Of a stretch of DNA of 64,000 bases, positions 21,111-32,515 are shown piece by piece (position 1 is the first letter of the stretch; the number at the start of each line of letters is the position of its first letter). Source of the DNA: Vibrio chagasii. GTDB lineage: Bacteria > Pseudomonadota > Gammaproteobacteria > Enterobacterales > Vibrionaceae. A program made the position numbers and the translations under genes. The notes beneath the pieces are model-generated. The model was given only the letters and a program-made list of their open reading frames with translations. It was not told the origin of the DNA and did not search any database. The stretch covers positions 2,976,001 to 3,040,000 of the forward strand of contig NZ_AP025465.1 of assembly GCF_024347355.1 (NCBI RefSeq), written 5' to 3'.

Positions 21111-21527
21111 TTACTCTTCACCTTCATCATCTTCTTCAGGGTAGATAGCATCTTCACCTTCGTAGTAAGTGCCCCAACCGTCGTAGATTATGTCGAATTT
21201 CTCTGCAAGGTTCACAAGCTTCTCAACTTGTGCATCGATCGCTTCTGCATCTAGAGCTGACTGCATAGTCGCATCACAACAAAGTAGCTTGTTGCCATCT
21301 TCGTCTTCTGTCTCTTCAGCTTCAAGTACTTCAAAACCCATTTTGAATGCTTCAACAACGGCTTTCTCAAGCACTTCGAAATCTTCAGCAAATAGGTGAT
21401 GCTCGATATCGTATAGAGCTTCAGGATCGCTACCATCTTCAATTAGTGCTTCAATGATGTCGCGAGTCTCTTCCTTTTGAAATTCAATTAATTCCGCTAC
21501 TGATAGATATTCATCTTCGTGAGACAT
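21111..21527 (-). CDS. rraB: RraB, regulator of ribonuclease E
   Basis: 138 residues, very acidic (tail EEDDEGEE), typical of RraB (YjgD; 138 residues in E. coli). The protein binds RNase E and inhibits or reshapes mRNA decay. Recognisable stretches are [30 protein letters not shown] and [19 protein letters not shown] lies before the ATG. Its neighbourhood to argF and pyrBI is the same as in E. coli. A single-gene transcript with its own terminator. Confidence 0.95.
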   Translation of the reverse strand: MSHEDEYLSVAELIEFQKEETRDIIEALIEDGSDPEALYDIEHHLFAEDFEVLEKAVVEAFKMGFEVLEAEETEDEDGNKLLCCDATMQSALDAEAIDAQVEKLVNLAEKFDIIYDGWGTYYEGEDAIYPEEDDEGEE

Positions 21528-22103
21528 GTGTCTGCTCCAGAGTGTTGACTATGAAAAGATCAAATTTGATTGCCACGAAATATGGCACGGATCGTCCAGA
21601 AAAGCCACCCAGATCAGGCATAGAAAGATAAGTTTATCGCTAGATAGCAGAAGTAATATCAATTCAAAAGTGAAACCAAAATCACAGAAACAAATTTTCA
21701 ACATTTTATTAACCGGTGACTATTTCAGCATTTCGTCTCTAATGTCACTTTTGAGCATATTAAATAGAAATTGCGTGCTTAGTCATGGTGAATGCATACG
21801 CTGAACTGGTTTTGAGATGCATAAAACCTCAAGTTACTTTCAAAAAATGCATAATAGTGAATAGAAAATCACTAATAATAAGCAAAATAGATTTCAGACA
21901 TAGCGCAGATTGAGCATAGATCCTCAAAAATGTTGTTCCATGCCAAACGCACTCAATTGGAATTTAACACCTAACTTTCAACCAAAAATGGTTTTTAGTT
22001 CGGATAATTTCAAAAATACTTCATTTTTACACGAACTCTAAAACTTGCATATTACGATCAAGCTTGTCATAAATAGACGCTGGATTAAAAGTAAGGATGC
22101 AAA
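21528..22103. other. 576-bp AT-rich intergenic region between rraB and arcA
   Basis: Divergent promoter region with no convincing gene; the longest frame in it has no family resemblance and poor coding character. A possible arcA promoter is TTGCAT (22045-22050), 17-bp spacer, CATAAA (22068-22073). Several TGCAT and TGAAT half-sites that resemble ArgR (ARG box) halves occur around 21786-21860, but none forms a full box. The length suggests room for regulatory sites or a small RNA, which cannot be shown by eye. Confidence 0.5.
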
Positions 22104-23324
22104 ATGAGTAAGCTGTACGTTGGCTCCGAAGTCGGTCAATTAAGACGAGTTCTCCTAAATCGACCTGAAAGAGCACTCACCCACCTCACCCCTTCTAACT
22201 GTCATGACCTTCTATTTGATGATGTATTGGCTGTGGAAGCTGCTGGTGAAGAACACGATGCCTTTGCAGAGACACTACGTAATCAAGACGTAGAAGTACT
22301 GCTACTGCACGATTTATTGGTAGAGACGCTTGCCGTACCTCAAGCACGCGAATGGCTGCTAAACACTCAAATCTCAGATTTCCGTTATGGGCCTACCTTT
22401 GCTCGTGACTTAAGAAACTATCTTGCTCAAATGGATAATGAGCATCTAGCAACAATCTTACTGGGTGGCTTGGCGTATTCAGAGCTTCCTATCAAATCAT
22501 CATCGATGCTTCCTAAAATGCATCGCCCACTTGATTTCGTTATCGAGCCACTGCCTAACCACCTATTTACACGCGATACTTCGTGTTGGGTTTATGGCGG
22601 TGTGTCGCTAAACCCTATGATGAAGCCAGCACGTCAACGTGAGACAAACCATCTACGCGCTATCTATCGCTGGCACCCAGTGTTTGCAGGGCAAGACTTC
22701 ATTAAGTACTTTGGTGATGAGGACCTTCATTACGACAACGCCAACATTGAAGGCGGCGATGTACTGGTTATTGGTAAAGGCGCGGTACTTATCGGTATTT
22801 CTGAGCGTACCAAACCACAAGGCGTTGAGAACTTAGCGGCGAGCCTATTTAAGTCAGGGCAAGCAACCGAAGTGATCGCTATCGATCTACCAAAGCACCG
22901 TTCATGTATGCACCTTGATACGGTAATGACACACATGGATATCGATACCTTCTCTGTGTATCCAGAAATCGTTCGTAAAGATTTAGACACATGGCGCCTA
23001 ACACCAAAAGAGAATGGTGAGATGCGCGTAGAGAAAGCGGAAAACTACCTGTCAGCGATTGAAGGTGCGCTAGGTCTTGATCAGCTTAAGATCATCACTA
23101 CAGGTGGTGACAACTACGAAGCTGAGCGTGAGCAGTGGAATGACGCCAACAACGTACTGACAGTGAAACCGGGCACGGTTATCGGTTACGAACGTAATGT
23201 TTACACCAACGAGAAGTACGACAAGGCAGGTATCGAAGTTCTGACGATTCCAGGTAATGAACTGGGGCGTGGCCGTGGTGGCGCTCGTTGTATGAGCTGC
23301 CCTATCGAAAGAGACGGTATCTAA
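22104..23324 (+). CDS. arcA: Arginine deiminase
   Basis: 406 residues. Hydrolyses arginine to citrulline and ammonia, first step of the arginine deiminase pathway. Guanidino-group modifying enzyme fold: FTRDTSCW, an [13 protein letters not shown] segment, [10 protein letters not shown] (catalytic His), and the nucleophile Cys396 in [11 protein letters not shown] at the C-terminus. AAGGATGC lies before the ATG. It is followed by its own terminator and then by argF. No carbamate kinase gene or arginine/ornithine antiporter is adjacent. Not to be confused with the response regulator ArcA. Confidence 0.95.
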   Translation: MSKLYVGSEVGQLRRVLLNRPERALTHLTPSNCHDLLFDDVLAVEAAGEEHDAFAETLRNQDVEVLLLHDLLVETLAVPQAREWLLNTQISDFRYGPTFARDLRNYLAQMDNEHLATILLGGLAYSELPIKSSSMLPKMHRPLDFVIEPLPNHLFTRDTSCWVYGGVSLNPMMKPARQRETNHLRAIYRWHPVFAGQDFIKYFGDEDLHYDNANIEGGDVLVIGKGAVLIGISERTKPQGVENLAASLFKSGQATEVIAIDLPKHRSCMHLDTVMTHMDIDTFSVYPEIVRKDLDTWRLTPKENGEMRVEKAENYLSAIEGALGLDQLKIITTGGDNYEAEREQWNDANNVLTVKPGTVIGYERNVYTNEKYDKAGIEVLTIPGNELGRGRGGARCMSCPIERDGI

Positions 23325-23363
23325 GCCGATAGCTCAATAGAGTAAAAATACAATAACTCAACT

Positions 23364-23391
23364 AGGCCAGTACCATTGTACTGGCCTTTTT
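23364..23391 (+). terminator. Terminator of arcA
   Basis: Perfect 10-bp stem AGGCCAGTAC with its complement, CATT loop, and a T-run. It separates arcA from argF, so they are probably transcribed apart. Confidence 0.88.
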
Positions 23392-23481
23392 CATGAAATA
23401 AATAAAATAAATATTCACAAATATAGCATTTTTATGTTTAACTAAGTTCTTCATTGATTCTATATACGCAAGGAGCGAAAG

Positions 23482-24483
23482 ATGGCCTTTAATCTTCGCA
23501 ATCGTAACTTTCTAAAACTACTCGACTTTACTCCTAAAGAGATTCAGTTTTTACTCGACCTGTCAGCTGACCTTAAAAAAGCTAAGTATGCAGGTACTGA
23601 GCAGAAGAAGCTTACTGGTAAAAACATCGCTTTGATCTTTGAAAAGGCATCAACACGAACTCGATGTGCGTTTGAAGTCGCCGCTTTTGATCAAGGTGCT
23701 CAAGTGTCTTACTTGGGTCCTTCTGGCTCTCAGATCGGTCAAAAAGAATCAATGAAAGATACTGCACGCGTATTAGGTCGTATGTACGATGGCATCGAGT
23801 ACCGTGGCTTTGGTCAGAGTATCGTCGAAGACCTTGGCGCTTATGCTGGCGTTCCAGTGTGGAATGGCCTTACTGATGAATTTCACCCAACTCAGATCTT
23901 GGCTGACTTCCTGACCATGTTAGAACACGGTCGCGGTAAACTGCTGTATCAAATCAGCTTTGCTTATCTGGGTGATACTCGTAACAATATGGGTAACTCT
24001 CTATTAGTAGGAGCTGCCAAGATGGGCATGGATATTCGTCTTGTCGCGCCAAAAGCCTTCTGGCCAGAAGAACAACTTGTCGAAGAGTGCCAAGCTATCG
24101 CGCAAAGTACCGGCGCTAAAATCACGCTGACTGAAGACGTTGCTGAAGGCGTAAAAGGCTGTGACTTCCTCTACACCGATGTTTGGGTATCGATGGGCGA
24201 AGCACCAGAAGCTTGGGATGAACGTGTGGCAGTGATGAAACCATATCAAGTGAATATGGATGTGATTAAACTGACGGGCAACCCTCAAGTGAAATTCATG
24301 CATTGCTTACCCGCTTTCCACAATAATGAGACCGTTATCGGTCAGCAAGTAGCTGATAAATATGGTATGAACGGTTTGGAAGTGACGGATGAAGTGTTTG
24401 AATCTGACTACTCTATTGTGTTTGATGAAGCAGAAAATCGCATGCACACCATCAAAGCCGTTATGGTCGCAACACTCGGTTAA
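23482..24483 (+). CDS. argF: Ornithine carbamoyltransferase
   Basis: 333 residues. Transfers the carbamoyl group from carbamoyl phosphate to ornithine, or runs backwards in arginine catabolism. The phosphate-binding motif STRTR is at 57-61 and HCLP (ornithine side) at about 274-277. Homology alone does not separate an anabolic (argF/argI) from a catabolic (arcB) role: the next-door arginine deiminase favours catabolic use, the E. coli argI synteny (rraB, pyrBI nearby) favours anabolic use, and one enzyme may do both. AGGAGCG precedes the ATG. Confidence 0.94.
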   Translation: MAFNLRNRNFLKLLDFTPKEIQFLLDLSADLKKAKYAGTEQKKLTGKNIALIFEKASTRTRCAFEVAAFDQGAQVSYLGPSGSQIGQKESMKDTARVLGRMYDGIEYRGFGQSIVEDLGAYAGVPVWNGLTDEFHPTQILADFLTMLEHGRGKLLYQISFAYLGDTRNNMGNSLLVGAAKMGMDIRLVAPKAFWPEEQLVEECQAIAQSTGAKITLTEDVAEGVKGCDFLYTDVWVSMGEAPEAWDERVAVMKPYQVNMDVIKLTGNPQVKFMHCLPAFHNNETVIGQQVADKYGMNGLEVTDEVFESDYSIVFDEAENRMHTIKAVMVATLG

Positions 24484-24523
24484 TTGAGAATAGTGAAAGT
24501 AAACAAAAGCTTGATGTAATCGC

Positions 24524-24551
24524 TTGCGCTCACAAATTGAAAGCGTATAAT
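24524..24551 (+). promoter_or_regulatory. Promoter of the pyrBI operon
   Basis: -35 TTGCGC (24524-24529), 16-bp spacer, perfect -10 TATAAT (24546-24551). The start region TCTCGGCAATTTG is similar to that of the E. coli pyrBI promoter. Transcription should begin about 20-25 bp before the leader ATG. Confidence 0.75.
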
Positions 24552-24580
24552 TCTCGGCAATTTGTCTGAGAGTAGTGAAA

Positions 24581-24694
24581 ATGACGCCAACCAATATTGT
24601 GATCACACATAATAAGATTGTGAAAACACCTAATATTGCTCGCAAGCTAGCATGCTTGCCAGGCGGTCTATTCTGCTTTTCAGCACTTTTTTAA
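24581..24694 (+). CDS. pyrL: pyrBI leader peptide
   Basis: 37 codons, ATG to TAA, ending inside the attenuator stem, so a ribosome finishing it would prevent the hairpin. The coding strand becomes T-rich just before the stop (TTCTGCTTTTCAGCACTTTTTT), where RNA polymerase would pause when UTP is low. This is the layout of the E. coli pyrBI leader, in which coupled translation relieves attenuation at low UTP. The peptide sequence itself is not conserved with E. coli PyrL, which is usual. A weak GAGAG ribosome site lies upstream. Confidence 0.8.
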   Translation: MTPTNIVITHNKIVKTPNIARKLACLPGGLFCFSALF

Positions 24695-24720
24695 AGCCTC
24701 CCATTATGGGGGGCTTTTTT
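24693..24720 (+). terminator. UTP-sensitive attenuator of pyrBI
   Basis: Stem AAAGCCTCCC with GGGGGGCTTT (one G-U pair), ATTAT loop, then six T. It overlaps the stop codon of the leader peptide and lies about 30 bp before pyrB. Attenuation is inferred from this layout and the known E. coli mechanism. Confidence 0.85.
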
Positions 24721-24752
24721 GTGGCCAATACATTATTGTGGGGAAGAAGATC

Positions 24753-25682
24753 ATGGCGAATTCGCTCTATCAAAAGCACATCATCTCAATTCCAGAGCTT
24801 TCTCGTGAAGAGCTAGAATTAATTGTTCAAACGGCTGGTCAGCTTAAAGCAGAACCAAACCCAGAACTTATCAAGAACAAAGTTGTGGCGAGCTGCTTCT
24901 TCGAACCTTCAACACGAACTCGTCTCTCTTTTGAAACTGCGATTCAACGCATCGGTGGTGATGTGATTGGTTTCGACAGCGGCGGTAACACCTCACTGGC
25001 AAAAAAGGGCGAAACGCTAGCAGACTCAGTACAGGTTATCTCTTCCTACGTTGATGCTTACGTAATGCGTCACCCACAAGAAGGTGCAGCGCGCCTAGCA
25101 TCAGAGTTCTCAAATGGTGTCCCTGTCATCAACGCTGGTGATGGTGCTAACCAACACCCAACACAGACTCTGCTTGATCTGTTCTCTATCGCAGAGACAC
25201 AAGGCCGCCTAGACAACCTTAATGTGGCGTTCGTTGGTGACCTTAAATACGGCCGCACGGTTCACTCTCTCACTCAAGCACTGGCTAAGTTCGATAACAT
25301 CTGTTTCTACTTTGTAGCGCCAGAAGCATTGGCTATGCCTGATTACATCTGTGAAGAGCTTGATGAAGCTGGCATCAAATACCAACTACTGACCGACATG
25401 GAAGGTGTGATTCCTGAGCTGGATGTTCTATACATGACTCGCGTACAGAAAGAACGCTTTGATGAGTCGGAATACGCACACATCAAGTCAGCCTACATCC
25501 TAACGGCTGCTCTATTAGAAAATGCACGTGATAACTTGAAGGTACTGCACCCACTTCCTCGCGTTGATGAAATCACTGTCGATGTCGATAAAACACCTTA
25601 CGCTTACTACTTCCAGCAAGCTGAAAATGGTGTTTACGCGCGTGAAGCATTACTAGCCCTTGTTCTTAACGAAACGCTGTAG
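24753..25682 (+). CDS. pyrB: Aspartate carbamoyltransferase catalytic subunit
   Basis: 309 residues (E. coli 311). Catalyses carbamoyl phosphate plus aspartate to carbamoyl aspartate, the first committed step of pyrimidine synthesis. STRTR, the carbamoyl-phosphate loop, lies at 53-57, and HPLPR near 265. The start was taken at ATG (MANSLYQKH), five codons inside the longest frame; GGGGAAGAAG precedes it. Trimers join PyrI dimers to form the allosteric 12-mer. It is in one operon with pyrI, controlled by the upstream leader/attenuator. Confidence 0.97.
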   Translation: MANSLYQKHIISIPELSREELELIVQTAGQLKAEPNPELIKNKVVASCFFEPSTRTRLSFETAIQRIGGDVIGFDSGGNTSLAKKGETLADSVQVISSYVDAYVMRHPQEGAARLASEFSNGVPVINAGDGANQHPTQTLLDLFSIAETQGRLDNLNVAFVGDLKYGRTVHSLTQALAKFDNICFYFVAPEALAMPDYICEELDEAGIKYQLLTDMEGVIPELDVLYMTRVQKERFDESEYAHIKSAYILTAALLENARDNLKVLHPLPRVDEITVDVDKTPYAYYFQQAENGVYAREALLALVLNETL

Positions 25683-25694
25683 AGGAGAGATATC

Positions 25695-26156
25695 ATGTCT
25701 AAAGAGACTCAATTAAAAGTTGAAGCAATCAAGAACGGTACCGTTATCGACCATATCCCAGCAAACATCGGGATCAAGGTGCTAAAACTGTTTGATATGC
25801 ACAACTCTCATCAGCGTGTCACTATTGGTTTGAACCTGCCTTCTTCAGCACTTGGCGGTAAAGACTTACTTAAAATTGAGAATGTGTTTATCACCGAAGA
25901 GCAAGCAAACAAGTTAGCACTGTACGCACCTCATGCGACGGTAAACCAAATCGAAGATTACGAAGTGGTTAAGAAGCTAGCGCTTGAACTGCCTGAGCAG
26001 ATCAACGATGTGTTTGAGTGTCCCAACACCAACTGCATTACTCACAACGAGCCGGTTGAGAGCAGCTTTATGATCTTTGAAAAGAATGAAGACATTCGCC
26101 TGAAATGTAAGTACTGCGAAAAAGTCTTCTCTCGCGAAATCGTAACCGAAAGATAA
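25695..26156 (+). CDS. pyrI: Aspartate carbamoyltransferase regulatory subunit
   Basis: 153 residues, the same length as E. coli PyrI. The four zinc cysteines, C109, C114, C138 and C141 (CPNTNC and CKYC), are at the E. coli numbers. The N-terminal half binds the allosteric effectors CTP/UTP (inhibitors) and ATP (activator). It starts 12 bp after pyrB with GAGGAGAG before the ATG. Confidence 0.97.
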   Translation: MSKETQLKVEAIKNGTVIDHIPANIGIKVLKLFDMHNSHQRVTIGLNLPSSALGGKDLLKIENVFITEEQANKLALYAPHATVNQIEDYEVVKKLALELPEQINDVFECPNTNCITHNEPVESSFMIFEKNEDIRLKCKYCEKVFSREIVTER

Positions 26157-26192
26157 GCTTTCGCGTAGCACGCAATAAATGTAAAAACTATG

Positions 26193-26219
26193 AAATACCT
26201 CGCCCGTGCGGGGTATTTT
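26193..26219 (+). terminator. Terminator of pyrBI
   Basis: Stem AAATACCTCG with CGGGGTATTT (one G-U pair) and a CCCGTG loop, then TTTTG. It lies before ridA, which therefore may have its own promoter. Confidence 0.75.
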
Positions 26220-26291
26220 GCGCTTTACCTAGCCACGGTTTGTAGGCACACTGAAAAACGATTTTTATCTAATAACTGATGGAATAAACCA

Positions 26292-26681
26292 ATGACTAAA
26301 GTACCTCACACAGAATCGGCTCCAGCTGCAATCGGCCCATACGTACAAGGCGTTGACCTTGGCAACATGGTACTGACTTCTGGTCAAATCCCAGTAAACC
26401 CAGCAACTGGTGAAGTATCTGCTGATATCGCAGAGCAAGCACGCCAATCTCTAGACAACGTTAAAGCGGTTGTAGAAGCTTCTGGCCTGACTGTAAAAGA
26501 CATCGTTAAGCTAACTGTATTCGTTAAAGACCTAAACGACTTCGGCACAGTAAACGAAGTTTACGGTAAATTCTTTGATGAGCACGGCGTTGCAAACTAC
26601 CCTGCACGTTCATGTGTTGAAGTAGCTCGTCTACCAAAAGATGTTGGTATCGAGATCGAAGCTATTGCAGTTCGCAAATAG
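26292..26681 (+). CDS. ridA: RidA family 2-iminobutanoate/2-iminopropanoate deaminase
   Basis: 129 residues, RidA/YjgF/UK114 family. It hydrolyses reactive imines released by PLP enzymes such as threonine dehydratase. The signature PARSCVEVARLPKDVGIEIEA contains the catalytic Arg (about R105), and the IGPYVQG start is typical. Forms a trimer. Position after pyrI matches E. coli. GGAATAAACC lies before the ATG. Confidence 0.96.
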   Translation: MTKVPHTESAPAAIGPYVQGVDLGNMVLTSGQIPVNPATGEVSADIAEQARQSLDNVKAVVEASGLTVKDIVKLTVFVKDLNDFGTVNEVYGKFFDEHGVANYPARSCVEVARLPKDVGIEIEAIAVRK

Positions 26682-26733
26682 GTTTCACCCTATTTAATCA
26701 GTGGCTTAGTGCTGAACTAAGCCCTGATGAGAT

Positions 26734-26765
26734 AAAAAAAGGTTGCCAACTAGGCAACCTTTTTT
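26734..26765. terminator. Bidirectional terminator between ridA and plsC
   Basis: Stem AAAAAAGGTTGCC with its complement around AACTA, with A and T runs on both sides. Serves the convergent ridA and plsC transcripts. Confidence 0.9.
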
Positions 26766-26788
26766 ATTATTCGTTTTCTGCGTTTAAG

Positions 26789-27514
26789 CTACTTCTTATT
26801 AAGCTCAATCACTTCTTTGTCTAGCTCTTCCAACTTAGCCGCCATCTGTTCACGAGTTAGGTTTGCTAATTCACGAACGTTCGACTTGTCGTAGCCTTCA
26901 GTATTAATTGGGTCTAGCATTTCCACAATCACGTGGCCATTGTTCCAACGGTTCAGCTTAACGCCACCTGTAGAACTACACACGATAGGGATAATTGGTA
27001 AGCCAGCGCCAATCGCAGCATGAAAAGCGCCAGTTTTAAATGGCAACAGACCACGGCCTCGTGAACGCGTTCCTTCAGGGAACATCCATACCGAAACATC
27101 ACTGCCTTTCAGGTTATCAACCACTTGATCGATTGTACCAACCGCTTTGCTGCGGTTTGCACGGTCAATTAGGATATTACCCGTCAACCAGTAAAGCTGA
27201 CCAAACAAAGGCATCCACGCTAGGCTTTTCTTACCAACTGTTACCACTTTAGGCGTCACAGCCGATGATACCGTGAACAGGTCCCAGTTATTCTGATGGT
27301 TCGCAACATAAACATGTTGGCCACGAGAGTAAGCATCTTCAGGGATACGCAGCTCTAGCTTGATACCAAACACTTTCGACATACGACCGAAGTAACGACC
27401 AAAGGTAAATACGTGCTTTGGGTTACGTGGGCTAAGTAGACAATAGCCACAGCCGAATACAAACATAAGAATCGCAAATATCGCCAATGCGAAAATACGT
27501 AATATTGCTATCAT
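26789..27514 (-). CDS. plsC: 1-acyl-sn-glycerol-3-phosphate acyltransferase PlsC
   Basis: 241 residues. Adds the second acyl chain to lysophosphatidic acid to make phosphatidic acid at the inner membrane. The acyltransferase box HX4D is NHQNNWD (H73, D78), and FPEGTR (substrate phosphate binding) is at 145-150. An N-terminal membrane helix spans about 3-27. The start was placed 26 codons inside the longest frame, where AGGA lies before the ATG and the membrane helix begins. Confidence 0.94.
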   Translation of the reverse strand: MIAILRIFALAIFAILMFVFGCGYCLLSPRNPKHVFTFGRYFGRMSKVFGIKLELRIPEDAYSRGQHVYVANHQNNWDLFTVSSAVTPKVVTVGKKSLAWMPLFGQLYWLTGNILIDRANRSKAVGTIDQVVDNLKGSDVSVWMFPEGTRSRGRGLLPFKTGAFHAAIGAGLPIIPIVCSSTGGVKLNRWNNGHVIVEMLDPINTEGYDKSNVRELANLTREQMAAKLEELDKEVIELNKK

Positions 27515-27596
27515 TTTGTTCCTCACAACCGCAAAGCTTACCCACCTATTCACTTTATAATAAGCAAACAGGTTCACTTGCGGTAAATACAACTAT

Positions 27597-27626
27597 AAAA
27601 AAGCCGAAACCAAGGTTCCGACTTTT
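27597..27626 (-). terminator. Terminator of murA
   Basis: On the minus strand AAAGTCGGAACC pairs with GGTTTCGGCTTT using two G-U wobbles and is followed by six T. On the plus strand the same positions are A-C mismatches, so it works only in the murA direction. Confidence 0.7.
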
Positions 27627-27666
27627 GTGTTTTCATTTTACTGATTCATGAATTTACTAACCTAAG

Positions 27667-29195
<1,529 letters not shown>

Positions 29196-29208
29196 AAATA
29201 GCTCCTGC

Positions 29209-29517
29209 CTAATTTTTTATGTGTTCTGCCATCATTGGCTGGATATTGCTCAATTGGAACAACGTTCGTAATTGTTCTGGCACGAAACTGAGCATTATAT
29301 GACAGTTTTGATTTTTTGCATGCTCTAATAAGTGAATTAGCATCACCATTCCTGCTGAATCGACTCGATTTATATGGCTAAGGTCAATTTCAACGCTCGA
29401 TTCCGTTGTTTGCCACTTTTCCAATATACGCCAGATTGCAGGAACGCTGTCTCGGTCGATATCTCCGAGAAGCTGATACTCTATAGAGCTTAGCGCTTGC
29501 CATTGAGATTGGCTCAT
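29209..29517 (-). CDS. mlaB: MlaB, STAS-domain subunit of the Mla phospholipid transporter
   Basis: 102 residues, one STAS domain. IDLSHINRVDSAGMVMLIHLLEHA contains the conserved serine/threonine loop before the helix that contacts MlaF. Cytoplasmic accessory subunit required for assembly and activity of the MlaFEDB complex. Its ATG overlaps the mlaC stop (TAATG), so translation is coupled. Confidence 0.93.
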   Translation of the reverse strand: MSQSQWQALSSIEYQLLGDIDRDSVPAIWRILEKWQTTESSVEIDLSHINRVDSAGMVMLIHLLEHAKNQNCHIMLSFVPEQLRTLFQLSNIQPMMAEHIKN

Positions 29518-30179
29518 TATTTATTACTCTCAAAGCGAATCGGCTGTGCAGCCAGTTTCTCTAGCTCGTCAGCAACCGCTAAGATACCGTCTTGACGAAT
29601 CTTAGTATTCCACTCTGATTGCTTGCTCGACAGCAGGCTAATCCCTTCCGCAACCATATCAAATGCTTTCCACTCGCCAGACTTTTTGTCTTTACGAAGT
29701 TTGAATTCCAATTTGATGTTAGGTCTTGGCGTATCAATGATATCAACCTTGATATTGGTGATACGGCTGTCTGCTTTAATTTTTGGTTCAGGGCCAAACT
29801 CGATGGTTTGGTCCGTGTATTGAGTTAACACTTGTGCGTATGAAGACACTAGGTACTTGCGAAATGCATCGATAAATACACGCACATCTTTTCTATCCGC
29901 GCCTTTCAAGTTTGACCCCAGCAACTTAAGTGCTGCATATTGAGCATTCACATAAGGCATCAACTCTTCTTCCACGATCACTTTGAGTAATTCTGGATCT
30001 TTGTGGACATTGTCTTGTTCGCTCTTCAAACGCTCAAATGCCACCTCAGCGACTTGCGTCATCATTTGGTAAGGCTGCGTTTTATCAATAGTTGCATCCG
30101 CAAAAGCTTGAGTTGAAACCAACAAGGCCATTACAGCGAAAAACCCTATTTTCAAGTGTTTCATCGTTTTCAACATCAT
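29517..30179 (-). CDS. mlaC: MlaC, periplasmic phospholipid-binding protein
   Basis: 220 residues with a signal peptide (MKHLKIGFFAVMALLVSTQAFA, cleavage near A26). It belongs to the MlaC/Ttg2D family, which carries phospholipid between the outer-membrane MlaA complex and MlaD. PYVNAQYAALKLLG and FIDAFRKYLVSSYAQVL are typical helices. The start was placed right after the mlaD stop because GAGGA fits it; an ATG three bases later is equally possible. Upstream in-frame codons belong to mlaD in another frame. Confidence 0.93.
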   Translation of the reverse strand: MMLKTMKHLKIGFFAVMALLVSTQAFADATIDKTQPYQMMTQVAEVAFERLKSEQDNVHKDPELLKVIVEEELMPYVNAQYAALKLLGSNLKGADRKDVRVFIDAFRKYLVSSYAQVLTQYTDQTIEFGPEPKIKADSRITNIKVDIIDTPRPNIKLEFKLRKDKKSGEWKAFDMVAEGISLLSSKQSEWNTKIRQDGILAVADELEKLAAQPIRFESNK

Positions 30180-30180
30180 C

Positions 30181-30672
30181 CTATTCCTCAGCTTTATTGT
30201 CATCAGAGCCGCCAACGCTATACAGCACTTGGCCAATCAAATCTTCGAGTACCAATGCCGATTTAGTGTCTTCAATCGAATCACCATCAACCAACATCTC
30301 TTCATCGTCAAAAATGAAGCCTGGAACTAAACTGATGTACTGCTCACCGATTAAACCTGACGTTAAGATTTGAGCACTAGAGGTATCAGGAAACTGTGAA
30401 TACTTCGCATCAATCGACATTTCAACCACAGGCAGATAGCTTTCGGTATCAAGCTCAATGCTTTTCACACGACCAACAACTACGCCACCAACCTTCACTG
30501 GAGAACGAACTTTTAGGCTACCAATGTTGTCAAAGGTCGCTTTCAGATTGTAAGTATGGTTTGAACCCAGCCCTTTTACGTCAGCGACTTGAAAGATCAT
30601 GATTAAGATTGCGCAAATTCCGGCTATAACAAAGGTGCCGACCCATAATTCTAACTTTCGAGTTTGTTGCAT
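30181..30672 (-). CDS. mlaD: MlaD, MCE-domain subunit of the Mla transporter
   Basis: 163 residues. One N-terminal membrane helix (about 8-27) and one MCE domain (about 38-120) that forms the hexameric periplasmic ring through which lipid passes. Conserved LKATFDNIGSLKVRSPVKVGGVVVGRV. Acidic C-terminal tail. It lies 2 bp after mlaE. Confidence 0.94.
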   Translation of the reverse strand: MQQTRKLELWVGTFVIAGICAILIMIFQVADVKGLGSNHTYNLKATFDNIGSLKVRSPVKVGGVVVGRVKSIELDTESYLPVVEMSIDAKYSQFPDTSSAQILTSGLIGEQYISLVPGFIFDDEEMLVDGDSIEDTKSALVLEDLIGQVLYSVGGSDDNKAEE

Positions 30673-30674
30673 GA

Positions 30675-31454
30675 TTAATTCCCAAACATCAATGCGGTAA
30701 GAACAAAATCTAGCCCTAATACCGCTAGAGAAGAGTGTACTACTGTACGTGTGGTTGCTTGACTAATACCTTCAGAGGTCGGTACCGCATCATAACCATT
30801 GAAAAGAGCGATCCAAGTTACGGTGATAGCAAAGACCATGCATTTGATCATGCTGTTACCGATATCTCGACCTAGCTCAACAGAAGACTGCATCGCAGAC
30901 CAAAAGCTGCCGTGGTCAATGCCTTTCCAATCAACACCGACTAACTGGCCGCCCCAAATACCGACCGCCATAAAGATCATCGCCAGTAGAGGCATAGAGA
31001 TAAGTCCAGCCCACAAGCGTGGTGCAATAATGCGCTTTAGAGGATCAACGGCCATCATTTCTAAACTGGAGATCTGCTCCGTTGCTTTCATCAAACCGAT
31101 TTCAGCGGTCAGTGCTGAACCCGCGCGACCTGCAAACAGCAGCGCCGTGACCACAGGGCCAAGCTCTCGTAGTAATGAAAGCGCGACCATTTGGCCAAGG
31201 TTGCCCTCAGCGCCGTAGTCAATTAACACGACATAACCTTGCAGGCTTAATACCATGCCAATGAACAAGCCCGAAACTAAAATAATAGCCAATGACTGAA
31301 CGCCAACGCTATAAAGTTGTTTAACTAATAAAGGGAAGTTTTTTAGTCGCGGGATGCCAAACAAAGCCCCGAATAACATCAGGCTTGCTCGACCAAATGA
31401 CTCACAGATCGCAAGTGTTCGCTTACCGACACCTGCAATAGTTTTAGCAATCAT
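30675..31454 (-). CDS. mlaE: MlaE, permease subunit of the Mla transporter
   Basis: 259 residues, MlaE/Ttg2B permease family. It has five hydrophobic segments and the coupling stretch [35 protein letters not shown] (contact with MlaF). The dimer works with MlaF and MlaD. The start was moved 48 codons into the longest frame, to one base past the mlaF stop, because upstream codons lie within mlaF. Confidence 0.95.
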   Translation of the reverse strand: MIAKTIAGVGKRTLAICESFGRASLMLFGALFGIPRLKNFPLLVKQLYSVGVQSLAIILVSGLFIGMVLSLQGYVVLIDYGAEGNLGQMVALSLLRELGPVVTALLFAGRAGSALTAEIGLMKATEQISSLEMMAVDPLKRIIAPRLWAGLISMPLLAMIFMAVGIWGGQLVGVDWKGIDHGSFWSAMQSSVELGRDIGNSMIKCMVFAITVTWIALFNGYDAVPTSEGISQATTRTVVHSSLAVLGLDFVLTALMFGN

Positions 31455-31455
31455 A

Positions 31456-32250
31456 TTAAAACAAATCCTTTTCAAGACTTTGCGCTGGGAACCTAAATGG
31501 CACAGGGCCATCAGCTTCGCCTTGCAAAAATTGCTGCACTCTCGGATCGTCATTGTTGTACAACTCTTCCGGTGACCCAGCAGCAATGATTTTGCCATCT
31601 GCGAGTAGGTAAACCCAATCCGCGATACTCATCACCTCAGGAACATCATGAGAAACGACGATAGACGTTAAGCCCAAGGCTTGATTGAGGTTGCGAATAA
31701 GTTCAACCAACACACCCATTGTAATTGGGTCTTGGCCGACAAAGGGCTCATCGTACATGATCAGTTCTGGATCCAGTGCAATAGCACGCGCCAATGCGGC
31801 ACGCCTAGCCATTCCGCCAGACAACTCACTCGGCATTAACTGCGCTGCACCACGTAATCCTACAGCCTCAAGCTTAAGTAAAACGATAGTACGAATAAAT
31901 TTTTCGTTAAGTTCAGTGTGCTCACGCAGTGGAAACGCCACATTATCAAAGACATTGAGATCCGTAAAAAGTGCACCCGATTGAAAGAGCATGCTCATTT
32001 TTTTACGTGCTTGATAAAGCTTTCGACGAGATAGAGTTGGGATATTGTCGCCATCAAACCAAACTTCACCGTTATCTGGAGGCAATTGTCCACCAATCAA
32101 ACGCAGTAAAGTTGTTTTACCGATCCCTGATGGCCCCATGATGGCAGTAATCTTGCCTTGAGGGACCTCTAAACTGATGTCGTCAAAAATAACGCGATCA
32201 CCGCGTGAGAAGCTAAGGTTCTTAACTTTTACAAGTTCAGTATTCGACAT
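31456..32250 (-). CDS. mlaF: MlaF, ATPase subunit of the Mla transporter
   Basis: 264 residues. ABC ATPase with Walker A GPSGIGKT at 39-46, Q-loop, signature LSGGMARR, and Walker B LIMYDEP. The C-terminal extension that reaches across the partner monomer is present. First gene of mlaFEDCB-ibaG-murA; the promoter must lie in the 265-bp divergent gap before yrbG. The system moves phospholipids between membranes to keep outer-membrane asymmetry. Confidence 0.95.
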   Translation of the reverse strand: MSNTELVKVKNLSFSRGDRVIFDDISLEVPQGKITAIMGPSGIGKTTLLRLIGGQLPPDNGEVWFDGDNIPTLSRRKLYQARKKMSMLFQSGALFTDLNVFDNVAFPLREHTELNEKFIRTIVLLKLEAVGLRGAAQLMPSELSGGMARRAALARAIALDPELIMYDEPFVGQDPITMGVLVELIRNLNQALGLTSIVVSHDVPEVMSIADWVYLLADGKIIAAGSPEELYNNDDPRVQQFLQGEADGPVPFRFPAQSLEKDLF

Positions 32251-32515
32251 ACTCTTGTAGTTTCCTTGCTTTAAAAAACGCCAATTATGGCTGCAATAAT
32301 AATGAGTCTACTTTAGAATTAAAAGCACTGTTCAATTAATTCATATTAAACAGGAATCTATGCAGGGATATGAAAGCATTAGAAAATTATCTTTTCAGAT
32401 CTCTTTCTCAGTCGCTAAGTGGTAATTAATTTACTGAGTGACTTCCCTTTTATCTACCAACAGGTCAAAATTAGCGGTTAATTCTCCGTTTTTTATTAAT
32501 TTTTTAGGAATCATC

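Noticed and set aside
21526..21804. 92-codon frame between rraB and arcA
   Set aside because: No ribosome site, no recognisable family and AT-driven composition; it overlaps the rraB promoter region.
21786..21860. Possible ArgR (ARG) boxes before arcA
   Set aside because: Only half-sites (TGCAT, TGAAT) are found; the second halves do not match. A weight-matrix scan would be needed.
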